Assembly: GCA_021432605.1 (NCBI GenBank)
Contig: MU271149.1
Location: 1,054,001-1,118,000 of the forward strand
DNA: 64,000 nt
Reading direction: 5' to 3'
Source: Coniochaeta sp. PMI_546
Lineage: Eukaryota > Ascomycota > Sordariomycetes > Coniochaetales > Coniochaetaceae
Part shown: one piece after another, positions 32,192-44,853 of the stretch
Position numbering within the stretch: position 1 is the first letter of the stretch
Layout of the letters: each line of letters begins with the position of its first letter
Made by a program: the position numbers and the translations under genes
The notes under the pieces: generated by a model
What the model saw: only the letters and a program-made list of their open reading frames with translations
Database searches by the model: none
What the model was told of the DNA's origin: nothing

Positions 32192-35100
32192 GACAGCCCT
32201 GTGGGTATCGCAGGCCTCAGGGTAATGACTGCTGATCTGGGATCAGGGCGTACATTGTGTTGTTTGAGGCTTGGGAGGCGTTCTTGTGTAGGGAATGGGC
32301 GTGTATATACGGTCTTTGATGTAACCTAACATGTTCATGTTGCTTCTGGCTTTGTCCATTGGTCCAATATCGACATACATCTACCTCGGTGTTCCCAGAT
32401 GATTTGCCTTGGGGCGGTTGTAACATGGCTTGTATTCAAGACACAGCGTATGTCAGGAAGAATTCATTATCCCCGTCCTTTATCAGAAGCGAGTCCACGA
32501 AGACGTCCTCCGGAATATTATAATGCTGCACTCCGCAGGTCCTGCCGTCCGGCCGCAGGACAACTGTGCGTACCGTTCACACTGGCCGAACATAGAGGCT
32601 GACCGAGATATTGGCGTTATATGGTCACGGCCAAATCAGAAAGCTGTGCCTGCTTGACCCGCGTACTATTAATACCTATGAACACTGTCAGTCTCCTAAA
32701 TCCCCGGAAGCCCGTGTCTCCGATGCCACATGCCATATTTGCGAGGTATATGAATTGATGTATTGTTCGGCGCTCCGCTCCAGGTGTCTCTCAAGACCGC
32801 CACTCTAGGGATGGTAATGCTAGCGTACACATATTCCGTGTTTGTCCAACCATCAGAGAACTCCTTGGCTTACTGGCGGAGCACTCGGTGGGTTTTGAGC
32901 AGGATGCATCAGGACAGCGTTGTTGGCATATGTGGCAAGAGGTATGGGTTTAGACTGAAGGTACGTATGTTACTATGGATGTAGCATGACTGGTCTCTAA
33001 CCTGTGTACCATATGCATCTGAGGACGCCCGTCTTTCAAAAAAGTAATGTACATTAGTATGAGATTATAATATGTGCCATTATCGGGTGTATAAGTGGGC
33101 AGTGGGCAAGTCGAAAGCCAGTCAAAAAGCCACACTTCGTGTCGGTTTGGTTTACTCGACATATCGACATATCAAACAGGTCATAGCGGGAACGATCAGA
33201 TGAGCAGCGGAGAGCGATACTTCATGCGGATCACCGTCCCCGCGATGACCTAAGGCCTGTTGCGGGTGGCCTGGATGTTGATGGTGATGATGCATCATGA
33301 TGGACTAAACATACATGACGGAGAGCAGCCGGGATCCAACGGCGATGTGCGGGCTGCCATCCTACATGGGAAAAGCCGAACCCGCCCGAAGCGGGTAAAT
33401 GTTAAAATGTGGAGTGCTACCAGAGCAGCGGATCCCGCGAAGTCCTCCTCAGCCCCGTCGGGATCCGCTTGCTGTTCTTCGTTGGTTTCATTGAAATCCA
33501 TGAAATGAAGCTCGAGCTCAGGTGCTCCAGCAACACTGGAAACTGTGAATTGGCTCGGTTGAGGTGTGAGCTCGGATGCTGCTGACCATCGGTTGCACTT
33601 GATGGGAGATGGTCGTCTGCCGGCCACTCGGCACATTGGCAGACAGCTTGCAGCCCATGACCATGCAGGTCCAAGGATGCGCGAGAGGGCGTTAATGCGG
33701 CCAGCCAGCCCACAGTAACCATCCTCAGTCAAACGAGCCGCAACGGTGAGAGTGTTGGGGCACAGGCACGACGACAACACTCGTGCTACAAGGCCTCGTA
33801 CGTCAAGTCGGGAGTTGGATTGGACGACAGCACTTCCTCACCAAAGAGCTCGCAAGTCTTGATTTGCGTGGTCTTTGCAGAGTCCCTCGAGGTTGCCGAT
33901 CGCAGACCAATCGCTCTACTTTTTTTTCTGAGGGGCAAAGCCGCCCTCTGCCGTGTCTCAGACTTCGGTCTAAAGATGACATGAGGACGAGCTGCAACTT
34001 GGCAGTGGACGCCGCAAACCCAGACTTTGGAAGGCAGGTTGCAGGAACTTGGAAAACAGCAGTTGAGGCTGGTTCCCGATGTCTGTCTGAGTCGATTTCG
34101 GGGCAAGTCTGCGCGCCACGCGGAATTGCCAACGCAGAGATCAACATGCCTAACATCCAATGATGGCATATGTAGGTATACAAGCCTCGCATATGATCTC
34201 CTACATTGGCTCATGAGGACTAGGCCATCATACTGGCCCTGGACGGGCCTTGATGAGTTGGCAATGGCCAAATCACCTCGTGCATCCTGTGAGCGCATTG
34301 GGCCGCCATGTCTAGCGCTGCTAGGGTACGTTGATGAAATGACAAGATATGGGTGGAGAAGGACCAAGGGGCAGGGTGGGGTTACAGGGGTTCAGGTACG
34401 TACCTTGCTATGTAGACTACTGTGCACGCTTGTGCCCCACCGTGACACCAGAGGAGAAAGACTTCGGAAGGTTTGGAAGTTACCAATTATCTCTACCTAG
34501 TGACCACGAACACAACGCGGTGGCCATCAAGACATCTATGTCTGAGGTTGTACAGTTCGAGGCGCCCGGGCATTTAATAACAGCTTCTATCCTCCAAGCC
34601 ACTCAGATGGAGTTCCAACCCGGTCACAGGGCACATCAACGTGGCTCTCAAACAGGCGATCAGCAAAGACTGCGCAGCTCATGATACACACGAGTTGCAA
34701 AATTCGCGTTACGTCTGACGTCGGGTATCGCAGGCAATTAAAGAGAAGAGAGAAGGGACGAAAGAGTGTCCTTAGCGAGAGATAGACACCAGGAAAGTAA
34801 CTGCCGTGCTCGACTGTGTTAAATCTGGCCGACTCGCAGCATCTGGCCCAGCTTCTCGGGAGATATGACACACTTAAGTACTTGCCCGAAGTTGTGGAAG
34901 GCCAAAATGGCAGTCGCGGTGCAGATGCAGGTCCAGCTGCCTACCAGGTTCCTTAATCAGGTTTAAGCGAATAGCTTAGAAAACCGATTTGGACAAATCA
35001 GTCTGCAAGACTGCAACTTCCGGCAGCTACTGATTCCAACATGGTACTGATTTCATCATGTTGCTTCCCGACTAAGGGAATGAAGTTCTGAGAAGTTCAT

Positions 35101-36421
35101 TCTATGCCGGCACTAGAGGGCATCATATAACACTGCCCTATGCCTTAATATAGCCCTAGATGCCATGATATAGGTCTAGACGTATAGCCGACGCTCTTAA
35201 GAAGACCCTGTATTGAATGCTTGGACTCATTGGAGGCTTTCGAGGCTTTGAGGACTCGGACGGCCGTATCAGATCCGATCCATCACGATTGTTAGGTAGT
35301 CAAGACGGAACCCTGTCAGTCGAGAAAAGAACAAGCCGACCAACCGTCATTCCTCGTCGTGACTGCCGTCTACGACCAATATTTTCTTTCTTTCTTCCTT
35401 TTGCGTTACCCGGCATAGACCACTCCACATAGGCGCAGCTCCTCTTCGATCTGATCCCGCACGGCTTGTCAAACTGCAGGATAAGGTAATCATCAACGCC
35501 TGGACACTTATCTGTCCTCCGCCTAAGGTACCTACTAGGAATTGTCATACCTCTAGTCTACCAATTCTTCATTTGTGGGACAGTTCAAGCCTCGCTGGGT
35601 GTTACTGACCTGCTTCCTCCAAAAGCTTCGGAAGCCTCCCATCGGTTTTCGTCCTTCATCTCAAAATTGAGGACGTCACTGGTGCTCCTGTTACACGCAG
35701 TCACTCGCATCCAACTCTTCAACTCGTCGTCAGCTGTAAACTCTGGTTCCTGGCTGCTAGCGAGGAGCTAAGGAACGGGAAAGAAGCTCCACCACCCACC
35801 ATCTCATCCACCTTCCACACACTTGAGACGTTCTTCAGCACACCAGCTAAGCCCAATCGAGCCCAGACCATCAAGCCCAGCAGAAGTATCTATTTGCGGT
35901 CCGCAACCGCAGAAGGGAACCTAGGTGATTCGCTGCCGACTGACACCAACATTGAACCTCATTAATTACGCCCACCCGCCGTGCTTGCTTCGACCCTGGG
36001 CAGCCCCTGACAAGATCCGACATCTTCTTCAACACCCGATTCTTTCTTTTCCTGGTTCTGCTCCTCGACAAACATCTTGCGTCAAACTCGCTTTCTTGTT
36101 CTGTTTTGCTTCACTCAGCGCCTGCGACGTTCACCTATTTACTGCCTTCGAAACTCCCACCGACTTTTATCTTGTATCTGTCCAGCCTTTAGAGCGACAG
36201 ACCGGCGCTAAGTAAATACGCCCGATCATCTCTGCTCCTCCGACTCGCGACAGCAACGCGACAAACCAGCTTTCCTGCAATTGCGCGTCATCGCGGAGTC
36301 GCATTGCCCACATTGATTCCTGCTTTACAACCTGTTACAAACGCTTGAGTTCCATTATTCTATCTTTCGAATGTCTGGAGCTACGCAATTCCACTTCTGA
36401 ACTGCGCTACCCCGTTGCACC
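32192..36421. other. 4.2 kb region without a clear gene
   Basis: Short open frames on both strands show no recognisable domain. The best is minus 33295-33780, whose middle holds an acidic run (MDFNETNEEQQADPDGAEED), but I see no family, intron or start support. From about 35560 to 36421 the plus strand is pyrimidine-rich and ATG-poor, as in a long 5' leader, probably that of the MSB1 gene. A GGTACC motif lies at 35527. Confidence 0.5.
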
Positions 36422-39400
36422 ATGCCAAGTTTCCTCTCAATTTTGAAGGGGAGAGACGGCCCTAGGAGCAAGTCTAGGAAAAACTCCAATCTTAGCCAAC
36501 TTACCGACCAGATTCCCACGAAACCGAAGTGGGAAGATGCATGGACTCGCACGACGGTCGAGCCTGAGGAGGTTCAGGAACTGATCAGGCGTTGCACAAA
36601 GGAGATCAAAGATCGAGGTAGGACGTGCATTTCGCCTGGCTTGCTGTGTGTCGGCTTCTTGCTGATTCTGTGTAACGGGGGCGTTGCTAACTGTCCTGGT
36701 CTACAGCTCTCGACCTTCCTTTTCTCCTGCTCCCTTTCCGACCTACCTCTGACCCGAGTGCTGTGCGGACTTTCGTCCGTCACTTTTTCGATGGCGGCCA
36801 TGGATTGCGAGGCGAAGCTCTTACCCAAGAGCTGCGAATGACCGAACCGATGGTATGTTCTCTGTCAAACCTGATGTCGGTTGGTGATGTGGATTGACTG
36901 ACAATTGTGAAGGTCATAACTGGCGTCATTAAATGGTGCTGGGGCAGGCTTCAAGGAGGTGTTGTTGGATGGGACTCGTATGAGCTGTTTAGAGTTGGCG
37001 AGCAAGGTAAGACATCCCCGTTTTTGCCCGTTAACCTTTTCAGTTAGAACGAAATGGCTAACTGTGGGGTGTCTCAGACTCCCATATGGCAAGGGATTCG
37101 TTTAAGACATTCATTCCCTTGAGCGTCGACAGCGAAGCGAAGTCGTCGATCATTTTTGACTTTTTCGACCTTTTGTCCGCAGTTGCGGCCCACGGCAAGG
37201 TGAACGGCTTCGGCGGCCGCAAGCTGTCACGAATGGCCGCATGGTGGGCCTTTGAGCATAAAGACACCGGCAATGGCTTTGAAGCTGGCTACAAGACGTG
37301 GCTAGCTGCTGCTGATGCCACCAGTCATCTCTTCTTTGCCTACCTCCGTTCGCTGGCTCCTAACCCTACCGTTGGAGGTATCTCGTTGCTCCCTAGATCA
37401 TTGGAGAAACTACTCGCGGAAACCGAATATCCGCCCCAAAGGCCGTCCCTCATGCAATCATCTACCAACAGGGTGGTCATGATCGTCGACTCGGTGTCTC
37501 CTACGCCATTTGCTCTGCTGCGCCGCGCTAGACACTTTCAGTACAGGGACGAAGATAGAGCATTGCGAGAGTGGTCAGAGTATGAGGATCCTGTACAGGC
37601 CTTGACAGAGGAGTGTCGCAGAGTCCTCAGGTCAATCTCTGCTGCCAACCAGTCCCAGGCTGTGTCGAGCTCGAAACATTCTACCAGCCTCCGAGATGCC
37701 TCCTGGTCACGCTTTGAAGACATCGGCTTCGCTAGTGCTCTCGAGGAGGAGGATGAAGATGACGAGGCCAGACCAGCACCCGCACGACGGCAGACCGGCC
37801 TGAGGACAGTGGCTGCGTCAGGTAACGGCTTGGGTAGACCTACCACTCCTTCTTGGGCCGACTTCCTCTCCTCTGGCTTCGTTGATGACGGGCCAAACAG
37901 CCCGTCTAATATGCTGCTTCCTCCAGACAAAGTCCTCCCACCGATTGAGACTCAGGTCCGACAGCGAAGTTCACAGTCCCACAAACCGCGACTCGAAAAC
38001 GATCGGCACCTGGAGCCAGGTGAGCTAGCCAGCATCACTCGATTTGATCTTGACGATGCTTTCTGGTGGGTGTGGATCAGCAGTTTGGCACCGGAAGAAA
38101 CACCCGAACGCAAATCTGCCTTCGGCCGATGTGCGGTGGTCGAAACAGTAATCCGTACCGGTCGCTGGTTAGTGATGGAGGAGATGGTGAAGGGTGCAGC
38201 TCCTGAGCCGGACCCTACGGCTTACATCGCAGAGAAGAAAGGGTTTTTCAGTTGGACTCGTCGCAACAAGGGCGTATCACGCAGGAAGTCGACTGGGAGA
38301 CATGCATTGGACAAGAGAGACGGCAATCTGCAGCCTCCCAGTAACACTCTTGGACTTAGCAAGACGAGCATTGGGCCAGATCAGCACGCCAAAATCCAGG
38401 CTGCTGCCCTTCAGCTCCAGGCCAAGCAGGCTCAAGAGAAGCAAGCGAGCCAGAAAACCGATCGCCGGGGTAGGACTGATGCAGATGTCATGGCTGAGAA
38501 GACCAACAGTATTCTCACTCTGCAGCCTCAAATCATGAGCGAAGCGTCCCCAGCTCTCAAATGGGCTAGCAAGTATGACAAGGAGACGATTCGCGAGGCG
38601 TACCTGGCCAACACGGCTGCCGGCCGTGGTGTTTCCACAACTACATTACCGATCAACGGGCACACCAACGGGCATTCCAACGGGTCAGCTGTCGCTTTGA
38701 ACGGCCACGATCGACCGCCTGAGGTGCCATCAAAACCTTCATCGCTTCTTCCCCAGCCTTCCCCTGCTGTCGTCCCGCTTCCGCAATCACCCTCTCCCCG
38801 GCAACAGCAAGAGGACGAGTCTCCATTGGAGACCCCACGCCTCACAGAGAAGCAAATGGAAGCTCCGCAAGACCTGCATCCCGCTGAGCGACCATCAGAT
38901 GCAGCTGGCCGAAGCACACCCATTCCCCCGTCGAAGGAGCCCGAGAGCTTGGAGATAGCGCGTGAAGCAATGATTTCCCCGGAACCCGAGTTGAGTCCGG
39001 AGAGCAAGAAGCGACAAAAGAAGCTTCACAAAGAACTTCAGAAAGACAACAAGGACAAGGCTGGCAACGGTGGCTTCAGGAAGTTGTTCGGTCGCAAGAA
39101 CAGGTCGTCGAAAGTGCCCGACAATGCCGCAGCCCAGCTCAGTTCCATGGGCGTCAAGGATGAGGAACCCGTGGCCCCTGCTCCTGCTCCTACGGCTGAG
39201 CTGGCTGGACCTGAGTACCAACCTGAGCCGGCCCCTATTAAGCCACCTTTCGCCCGCGAGGAGACGACATACGCCACCCCTCCTGAGAGAGCGGATCCGA
39301 TTGACGAGCAAGCCACCCCTTCGTTGGCTCCACCTGTTTCAGCTCCCGTGCCAGAGCCTGTGTATGCGCCGTCCGAGAGGGAGACGGTCTCGCGGGTTAA

Positions 39401-39938
39401 CACGGCAGATGCCCTTGAGGCAAATACTGAGTTCTCGCGGTTTGACCAAGGCCCGCTGATGGACCAGCCTGCTTTCATCCCTGATGAGTCTGAGGAGGAA
39501 GATGATGCTGCTCCGCCTCCAATCGCACGAAAGCCGTCACGCTCTCCTGTATCCGCACCGCGGGAAGCTCCACAACCACCAGTGCAGCGGGCACCAGAGT
39601 CCGAGCCAACGCAGTCGACACCACCGCCAGCGGCCATTATGCAAGATCGCTGGGCACAGATACGCAAGAACGCGGCGGAACGCGCTGCTCAGCGTCAAGG
39701 CGCTGCGGACAGGCCTTCTGCCCCCACAGGCAAGCCAGTTGATGCCGACGAGGATACAAGCGGAGAGGAGAGTATGTATTCTCTGTCGTGAGCCCGAAAT
39801 ATCAGTATGATCGCTAACCTTGCAATAGCTATTGAATCCCGAGTTGCTCGCATCAAGGCAAGGGTTGCCGAGTTGACGGGCAACATGGAAGGTCACGGCG
39901 GTCCAGGAAACGCTACGCCCCCTCCTATCCGTCGCTAG
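36422..39938 (+). CDS. MSB1: Msb1/Mug8-domain morphogenesis protein
   Basis: Relative of yeast Msb1 and fission yeast Mug8, polarity proteins linked to Cdc42/Rho1 signalling; the role here is inferred. Five exons (36422-36617, 36707-36852, 36913-37006, 37078-39771, 39829-39938) give 1079 residues with exact phases. The N-terminal domain (about residues 30-430) starts PSFLSILKGRDG and includes PEEVQELIRRCTKEIKDRAL, LPFLLLPFRPTSDPSAVR, MVITGVIKWCWGRLQGGV and the long helical stretch with KVNGFGGRKLSRMAAWWAFE. The rest is disordered, Pro/Ser/Glu-rich and basic in places (KKRQKKLHKELQKDNKDK). It ends in a short coiled coil from exon 5 (ESRVARIKARVAELTGNM) and APPIRR-like basic residues. Intron-less reading would stop the protein soon after the first exon. 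Confidence 0.85.
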
Positions 39939-40961
39939 TCGCAACGGATTCCCATTCGACAGCGGATTCCAACGAGAGTCACATCTCTAAAGCACCCACA
40001 GCGCCATTTTGAACCTTTTTGACAGTTATACCGCCCAGACTGCACAATTACTTCCAACTATCTTCTGCCCTCTACCCCGTCAGGCATCATGAACTGATAT
40101 CTCCTCACAAAGCGATGTGAGGTTGGCGCCAAGGTTGAGCACCAGGGCCTCATCATATACCATACCATACTTTTAACCACGTCATCTCAGGCCTTCGACT
40201 TTCGCCGACCTATTCCCTTACCGTTATTTCGATTCTCATCGTGATACCACTAGAAAAACTGCGCGGGATTTTTAGCAAGCAATGGAAGCAACTTCATTAG
40301 CGTTTGATAATTTATTTTCCCTTTCTCGATTCCTAATCTTGACACGATTCCCATCTCCTGTTTACGGAGAGAGTCCTGATCTATGATGGCTTTTCCTCGA
40401 TGGTGTTTGTAATGTGTTGGCCCAGAGATGGTCGGACTGAGGAAATGGAGCATCGCTTTATCTTAATGTTTGCTGGCACGGTCACGCCGAGCATACACAT
40501 GTAGTCCATTTTGGCACAACAGTATTGTTTCAGAGTAGAAATCGAAGCAAAGTCCGAGTGAAAGACGCACCATATCTCTTTTCAATGCTTGGACCGCTAC
40601 CTGCTCCGTTGTATTGACATGTCACAGTCACCCGTTTGTATCTGCGAAGCCGCGAATCCAGTATCGAGTCAATGCCAAATGACTTTGCGTCACGGCAATT
40701 ATTATACGAGGACTGATCGACGGCATCTTACAATATCGTCAAACAAGGCGTCGTCACGCTTCACTTACAGTCAATAAAAAGTGAAAGCTTCTGCCAAAGT
40801 CAAGTATATAGTGCAGCCAAACTTGCGAATCCTTGTTTCCTCGTCTCTCATCAAGTCTGTCGCCGTTGAACGCAACCTCGCATCGGTTTCTTGCTGCAGC
40901 GGAATCGAACCGATAACAAACACAACGAGCGAGAGTCAAGATACACGCTTCATGACCTACA
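39939..40961. other. Intergenic, MSB1 3' region and RBR promoter
   Basis: 1.0 kb. No gene seen. A B-box-like GGTTCGATTCC on the minus strand near 40905-40915 was considered as a tRNA and rejected because no matching acceptor stem or A box could be found. Confidence 0.5.
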
Positions 40962-42942
40962 ATGTTCTACCCTCCTAGGCGCCCTGAGTCCAATCATCGA
41001 CAGTCGTCCGAGGACCGCCGACGGCAAGAACGGAGGCGTGGCCACCACCATGGAGTTCAAAGAGCCGCTACGCCAGCATACCAAGGGCGCCCGGCTCGTC
41101 CTGACCACCACCACAACCGAGGCCCACCACGACCAGAGCTAGGCCCTCTGGACCACCGACAACGCGCTCACGATCCTCCCGACAGTGCTTCGAACGATGC
41201 TGCCATCCCGACCTTCCACCAGCCCGACGCGAACAGCAACCTGACGGAGGTGGAGCACTCGGCTTCAGACGCATCCTCTGACGGTGGCAGTGAAGACGCG
41301 GCATGTCTGGGCTGCACCCGGGTGGCGCGGCGCAGAGCCGCACTGTCGTGCGGGCATAACTGGTGTCGCCGGTGCCTGCGGACGCTGGTGCGGAACGCTC
41401 TCGAGGGCGGCGACGGGGCGTGGCCGCCGCGGTGCTGTCAGGAGGAGCCCGGTGAGATACAGGAGACGGTTGTTGAGTGGTTGGGCGATCGCGGGGTGCT
41501 CGATTTGTATCGGCGCAGGAGCGCGGAGATGGATGTTGCTGTCAGGGATCGGGTGGTGAGTATCTGTTCTATTGGCGTCGTAATATTCGATAGCCGGAGT
41601 GCTCAGGCTGACAAAGCGCGACTCGACAGTACTGCCACATCATCACCTGCGCAAGCTTCATTCCTCCGGCCCACCACACCCTGACTGGGGATCGTAGAAG
41701 AGGTGGACGGACGGCTCTCTGCCAACAGCCTGGTTGCAACCGCCTTACCTGCGTTGACTGCGGGACGCAGGCGCATGTCGGACGACCGTGTCCTCGAGAC
41801 CCGGACATGGAGGCTGTCTTACAGACCATTGAAGCGCACGGGTACCAGTTCTGTGCGCGATGCAATACCGTTGTTGAGCGTATCGATGGATGTAACCACA
41901 TCACGTAAGTCGGAACTTTTTGTTCTCTTTTCGACTACACTGACCCTCGCTGGCTTACTGACACATAACACAGATGCAGATGCGGTTACCAGTTCTGCTA
42001 CATGTGTGGAGCTCGTTGGAAACTATGCAACTGTCCCGGGTACGGTGGTGTTCGGCGGCGTCGGCCCGACCGGCCACGGTTAGAAGAAGCCGTTCGGGCG
42101 CGCATCACCGCAGCACCGCCGTCGGTCACGCCTGCGGAGCCACGTCGCGGTGGTCCGGCCGGCGAGTTGGGGCGCCCGGCGTCGCAGGATGGTGAGGAGA
42201 GGGGGAGGCGGGAAGTAGAAGACCCCGACGCGGCCCGGTTGGCCGAGCGGATCCGGATGTGGGCGCTGGAAGACCAAGAGGCGAATCAGCCGGCACCAGC
42301 TTTGGCGCTGGGAAACAATGAGCAGATGCGGAGGTGGGCACAAGAAGATGCAGAGGCAAGAGCGCTGGCCGAGCAGATGCGCATGTGGATAATGGAGGAT
42401 GCGGATGCGAGACGCCAAGCTGGTCTACCACAAGCTCAAGCTCCAGTACCGAGACGAGTCCCAACGGCAGCACGGTCCACAAGGGGCGTTCGAGATGAAC
42501 GTCCGGGACGTCCTGGGAGTAACAGAGGGGACTTTTGGGACCGCCGACTACCGCACCCTCGAGCGGCGAATCTAACACCGCAGGCAATCAGGATGGGCGA
42601 GCCGGGAGACCATCCATATCACCGGCCCGAACCAACGCGAGAACGCGGGTTGCAGGAACAAGCGAGATTGGCGATGGCGGAACGAATGAGGGCTCAGCAG
42701 CAGTTCTTGCTAGGCGACCACCTATCAACACTTGATTGGGTGACCATCCTAGGTCACTTGGCGGAGAATGGGTCGTTCCTCAAGTGTTCGGCCCAGCGCG
42801 TTCGCGGTATCGGTTCGGCTTTGATGGGGAATCGGTTGCTCAGGATTTCGATCGGATGTTTTCTGAAATGAACATGCGAATGATGATGTACCAGCAAGCC
42901 ATGGGAGGCAGGATGACGAGGCGCTTTCGGCATAACTTTTGA
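40962..42942 (+). CDS. RBR (RING-IBR-RING) E3 ubiquitin ligase, fungal type
   Basis: Predicted E3 ligase that takes ubiquitin from an E2 onto a catalytic Cys. I place four exons: 40962-41555, 41630-41904, 41974-42702 and 42753-42942; lengths sum to 595 codons plus stop. The N-terminal 110 residues are Arg/Pro/His-rich. RING1 reads CLGCTRVARRRAALSCGHNW with WCRRCLRTLV. A compact IBR follows (YCHIITCASFIPP, ALCQQPGCNRLTCVDC). RING2 reads FCARCNTVVERIDGCNHITC then RCGYQFCYMCGARWKLCNC, with the likely catalytic Cys in DGCNH. The tail carries three copies of a motif of the form E-x-[IM]-R-x-W-x-x-E-D-x-[ED]-A. The last, 50-nt intron has a weak donor (GTTCTT) but is needed to reach the convincing C-terminus FGFDGESVAQDFDRMFSEMN; without it translation ends near 42871. 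Confidence 0.82.
42245..42412 (+). repeat. Triplicated 14-residue Trp/Glu-Asp motif in RBR tail
   Basis: Three coding units at 42245-42286 (ERIRMWALEDQEAN), 42320-42361 (EQMRRWAQEDAEAR) and 42371-42412 (EQMRMWIMEDADAR). Nucleotide identity is partial, so this is an old or selected repeat, not a recent tandem expansion. Confidence 0.85.
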
Positions 42943-43497
42943 TCTTTCAACAGTGGGTAACTGAGAAAAGAGCGGCAATAAGCTCTGGTAGGAAACAGTA
43001 CCGGCATAGGATTCACCTTTGATAGCACACCCTAGCCGGGCTGTGACACGTTAGAGAGTTAAATAGAGATTGCTCACTGACAAGGCCCCTAGTAAACCGC
43101 AGCGATGTGTAGCATTGATCTTTTCGTGTGCTGTAAATATGCGAGAAGAGGCTAGCTGCCGTGACTCCTTTATAACCAGAAACGGTGGAAAGGAGACAAC
43201 CCCGTGTTCTTGGGGCACAGTCGTTGAAATAGGATGTGGAAGACGACACGAGTCCCAAAGAACACAACCGGCGGACCTTCATCAGACCTTGGAGAATAAA
43301 GATGATTACAAATACTTTGTTATCAATATTGTACAGAACCAGAAAGACAATCGTCTATCATTTTTCGCCTCGTAGTCAAGCAGATATAACGCCTGCTCTT
43401 TTGGTTCAAACTATGCCAAACCATCTCAAAACGCCGAACAATGCTTGCATCCATAAATCCGAGGCAAAGAGGTGCGATGCTGCCCATTATGCGGTAA
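42943..43497. other. Convergent intergenic region RBR/MTM1
   Basis: 555 nt between two stop codons. No gene or structured repeat recognised. Confidence 0.5.
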
Positions 43498-44853
43498 TCA
43501 CTCTCCACCATGCTTCTTCGCGAATTCCCTCGCGAGCGCCCGCTCATTGACCCCCCTAAACGTCTTTTTGCCCACCTCATAGCTGCTGATCATGATGGCG
43601 CACGCCGGCGCAACCCTCAGCGTGCGAGGTATCCACCCCTTGAAGAGCCCAGACACGCCCTCGGTCCGGAAGATGTGCCAGAGTAACGGCACCATCTTCG
43701 GCTGCTCCCCTCGCGCGACCGCAGCTCCGCCAGCGCCCTTGCCGACGTCGCGGTAGACCTGCGTCCGCGTCTTGCCCACGTCAAAGGGCATGGTCACCAG
43801 CGATGCTATGGCACCCGATCCGGCACCGGCAATGAAGCTGTCGGTGAATGTGTCCCGATGGTTCTCCCTGCTCTGCGATCTCCTCCTCGCCCGGCCGCGA
43901 CCGGCATCCAGGTCCAACGTCCGACCGCGATGTCGCTCCCTCGCATCTGTGAGCTTTCCCCGGATCGTCTCGTATCCCCACCAGTACATGCCCGAGAACG
44001 GCACATCCCGCCACAGCGTGAGCGTCAGTCCTCTCCACAGCGAGCGGTATCCGTGCGTAGCCACCATGTCCTTGATCCCCACGAAGGTGTCCTTCAGATG
44101 TCCCGCCGCAGACTCTCCGTGCGAAGCCTGCAGTCGCGTGCGGAAGAGCTCGATCGGGCTAACCGATGTAGCAGCTAGTACCCGTGCTGCGGCGCCAGCC
44201 GCCAAGGGCGCATATGGCTCTGCCACGGTTCGCTGGATCGGAGACTGGGTATTGTACCGCAACCACTCGTACCCAGTAAAGTAAATGATGTTCGCCGGTA
44301 TAGCCATGATAAGCGTAGGCGACAGCCCCCTCCATAAAGTCGTGAAGCCTTCATTCCTGGCGATCTTGCGCAGTCCGTCGATAGTCGAGTTGAACGTCTT
44401 CTGCTGCGCTTGCTCAACGGCACACTCTGCTCCTCCTGCCGTCGCGGCTCCTGCATCCAGACCCGCTATCCGCGGGCCGGCGATGCACACTTCGGCATTG
44501 TTATTCATGAAGAAGACTTCGCGGCAGCAGGCCGTCACCCCCAGGTTCGACGGCCGGAAGGCAGTCGGCGTGGAAACGGCGAGCTTCTGGAAGTCGGCGG
44601 GGAGGGGAACGGGTTGGGGGTTGACGTGCTGGGATTGCAGGCGGACTCGGACGACGTCGAGGGGTGTTGCGAGAAGGCCGGTCAGAAGACTGCCTGATGT
44701 TGCCGAGAGCATCTTCTGGACTGGTGTGATTTCGACGGGGTCTGGTAGATTAGGGGGGCCTGTAGGATGGATCGGGACTACTGTTGGAGGGTCATCGTGA
44801 GTTATCCGGTCGTGGTCCTGGCCGTTTGTGGGTGTTTGTGATAGGAGAGTCAT
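43498..44853 (-). CDS. MTM1: Mitochondrial carrier, Mtm1/SLC25A39-40 type
   Basis: Inner-membrane carrier. Yeast Mtm1 is needed for manganese loading of Sod2 and iron homeostasis, and the mammalian SLC25A39/40 proteins supply mitochondrial glutathione; transport of glutathione here is inferred. Single exon, 451 residues from the first ATG at 44853. Three carrier repeats are marked by TPLDVVRVRL, SPIELFRTRL and MPFDVGKTRTQ. The long loop after helix 1 contains CCREVFFMNNNAEVC, the cysteine-containing segment typical of this subfamily, and a second Cys region (AECAVEQAQQ). Each repeat has its second half (GFTTLWRGLSPTL, GYRSLWRGLTLTL, GVSGLFKGWIPRTLR). The Arg-rich insert DAGRGRARRRSQSRENHRD in the loop before repeat 3 is long for the family. 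The frame is open 18 codons upstream but with no ATG. Confidence 0.92.
   Translation of the reverse strand: MTLLSQTPTNGQDHDRITHDDPPTVVPIHPTGPPNLPDPVEITPVQKMLSATSGSLLTGLLATPLDVVRVRLQSQHVNPQPVPLPADFQKLAVSTPTAFRPSNLGVTACCREVFFMNNNAEVCIAGPRIAGLDAGAATAGGAECAVEQAQQKTFNSTIDGLRKIARNEGFTTLWRGLSPTLIMAIPANIIYFTGYEWLRYNTQSPIQRTVAEPYAPLAAGAAARVLAATSVSPIELFRTRLQASHGESAAGHLKDTFVGIKDMVATHGYRSLWRGLTLTLWRDVPFSGMYWWGYETIRGKLTDARERHRGRTLDLDAGRGRARRRSQSRENHRDTFTDSFIAGAGSGAIASLVTMPFDVGKTRTQVYRDVGKGAGGAAVARGEQPKMVPLLWHIFRTEGVSGLFKGWIPRTLRVAPACAIMISSYEVGKKTFRGVNERALAREFAKKHGGE

Noticed and set aside
33295-33780. 162-codon minus-strand open frame with an acidic segment
   Set aside because: No start, intron or family support; overlapping frames are equally open.
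40890-40975. tRNA gene on the minus strand, suggested by GGTTCGATTCC
   Set aside because: The B-box-like sequence has one mismatch in its 5-bp stem, and no partner for the acceptor stem or A box was found upstream within a normal tRNA length.
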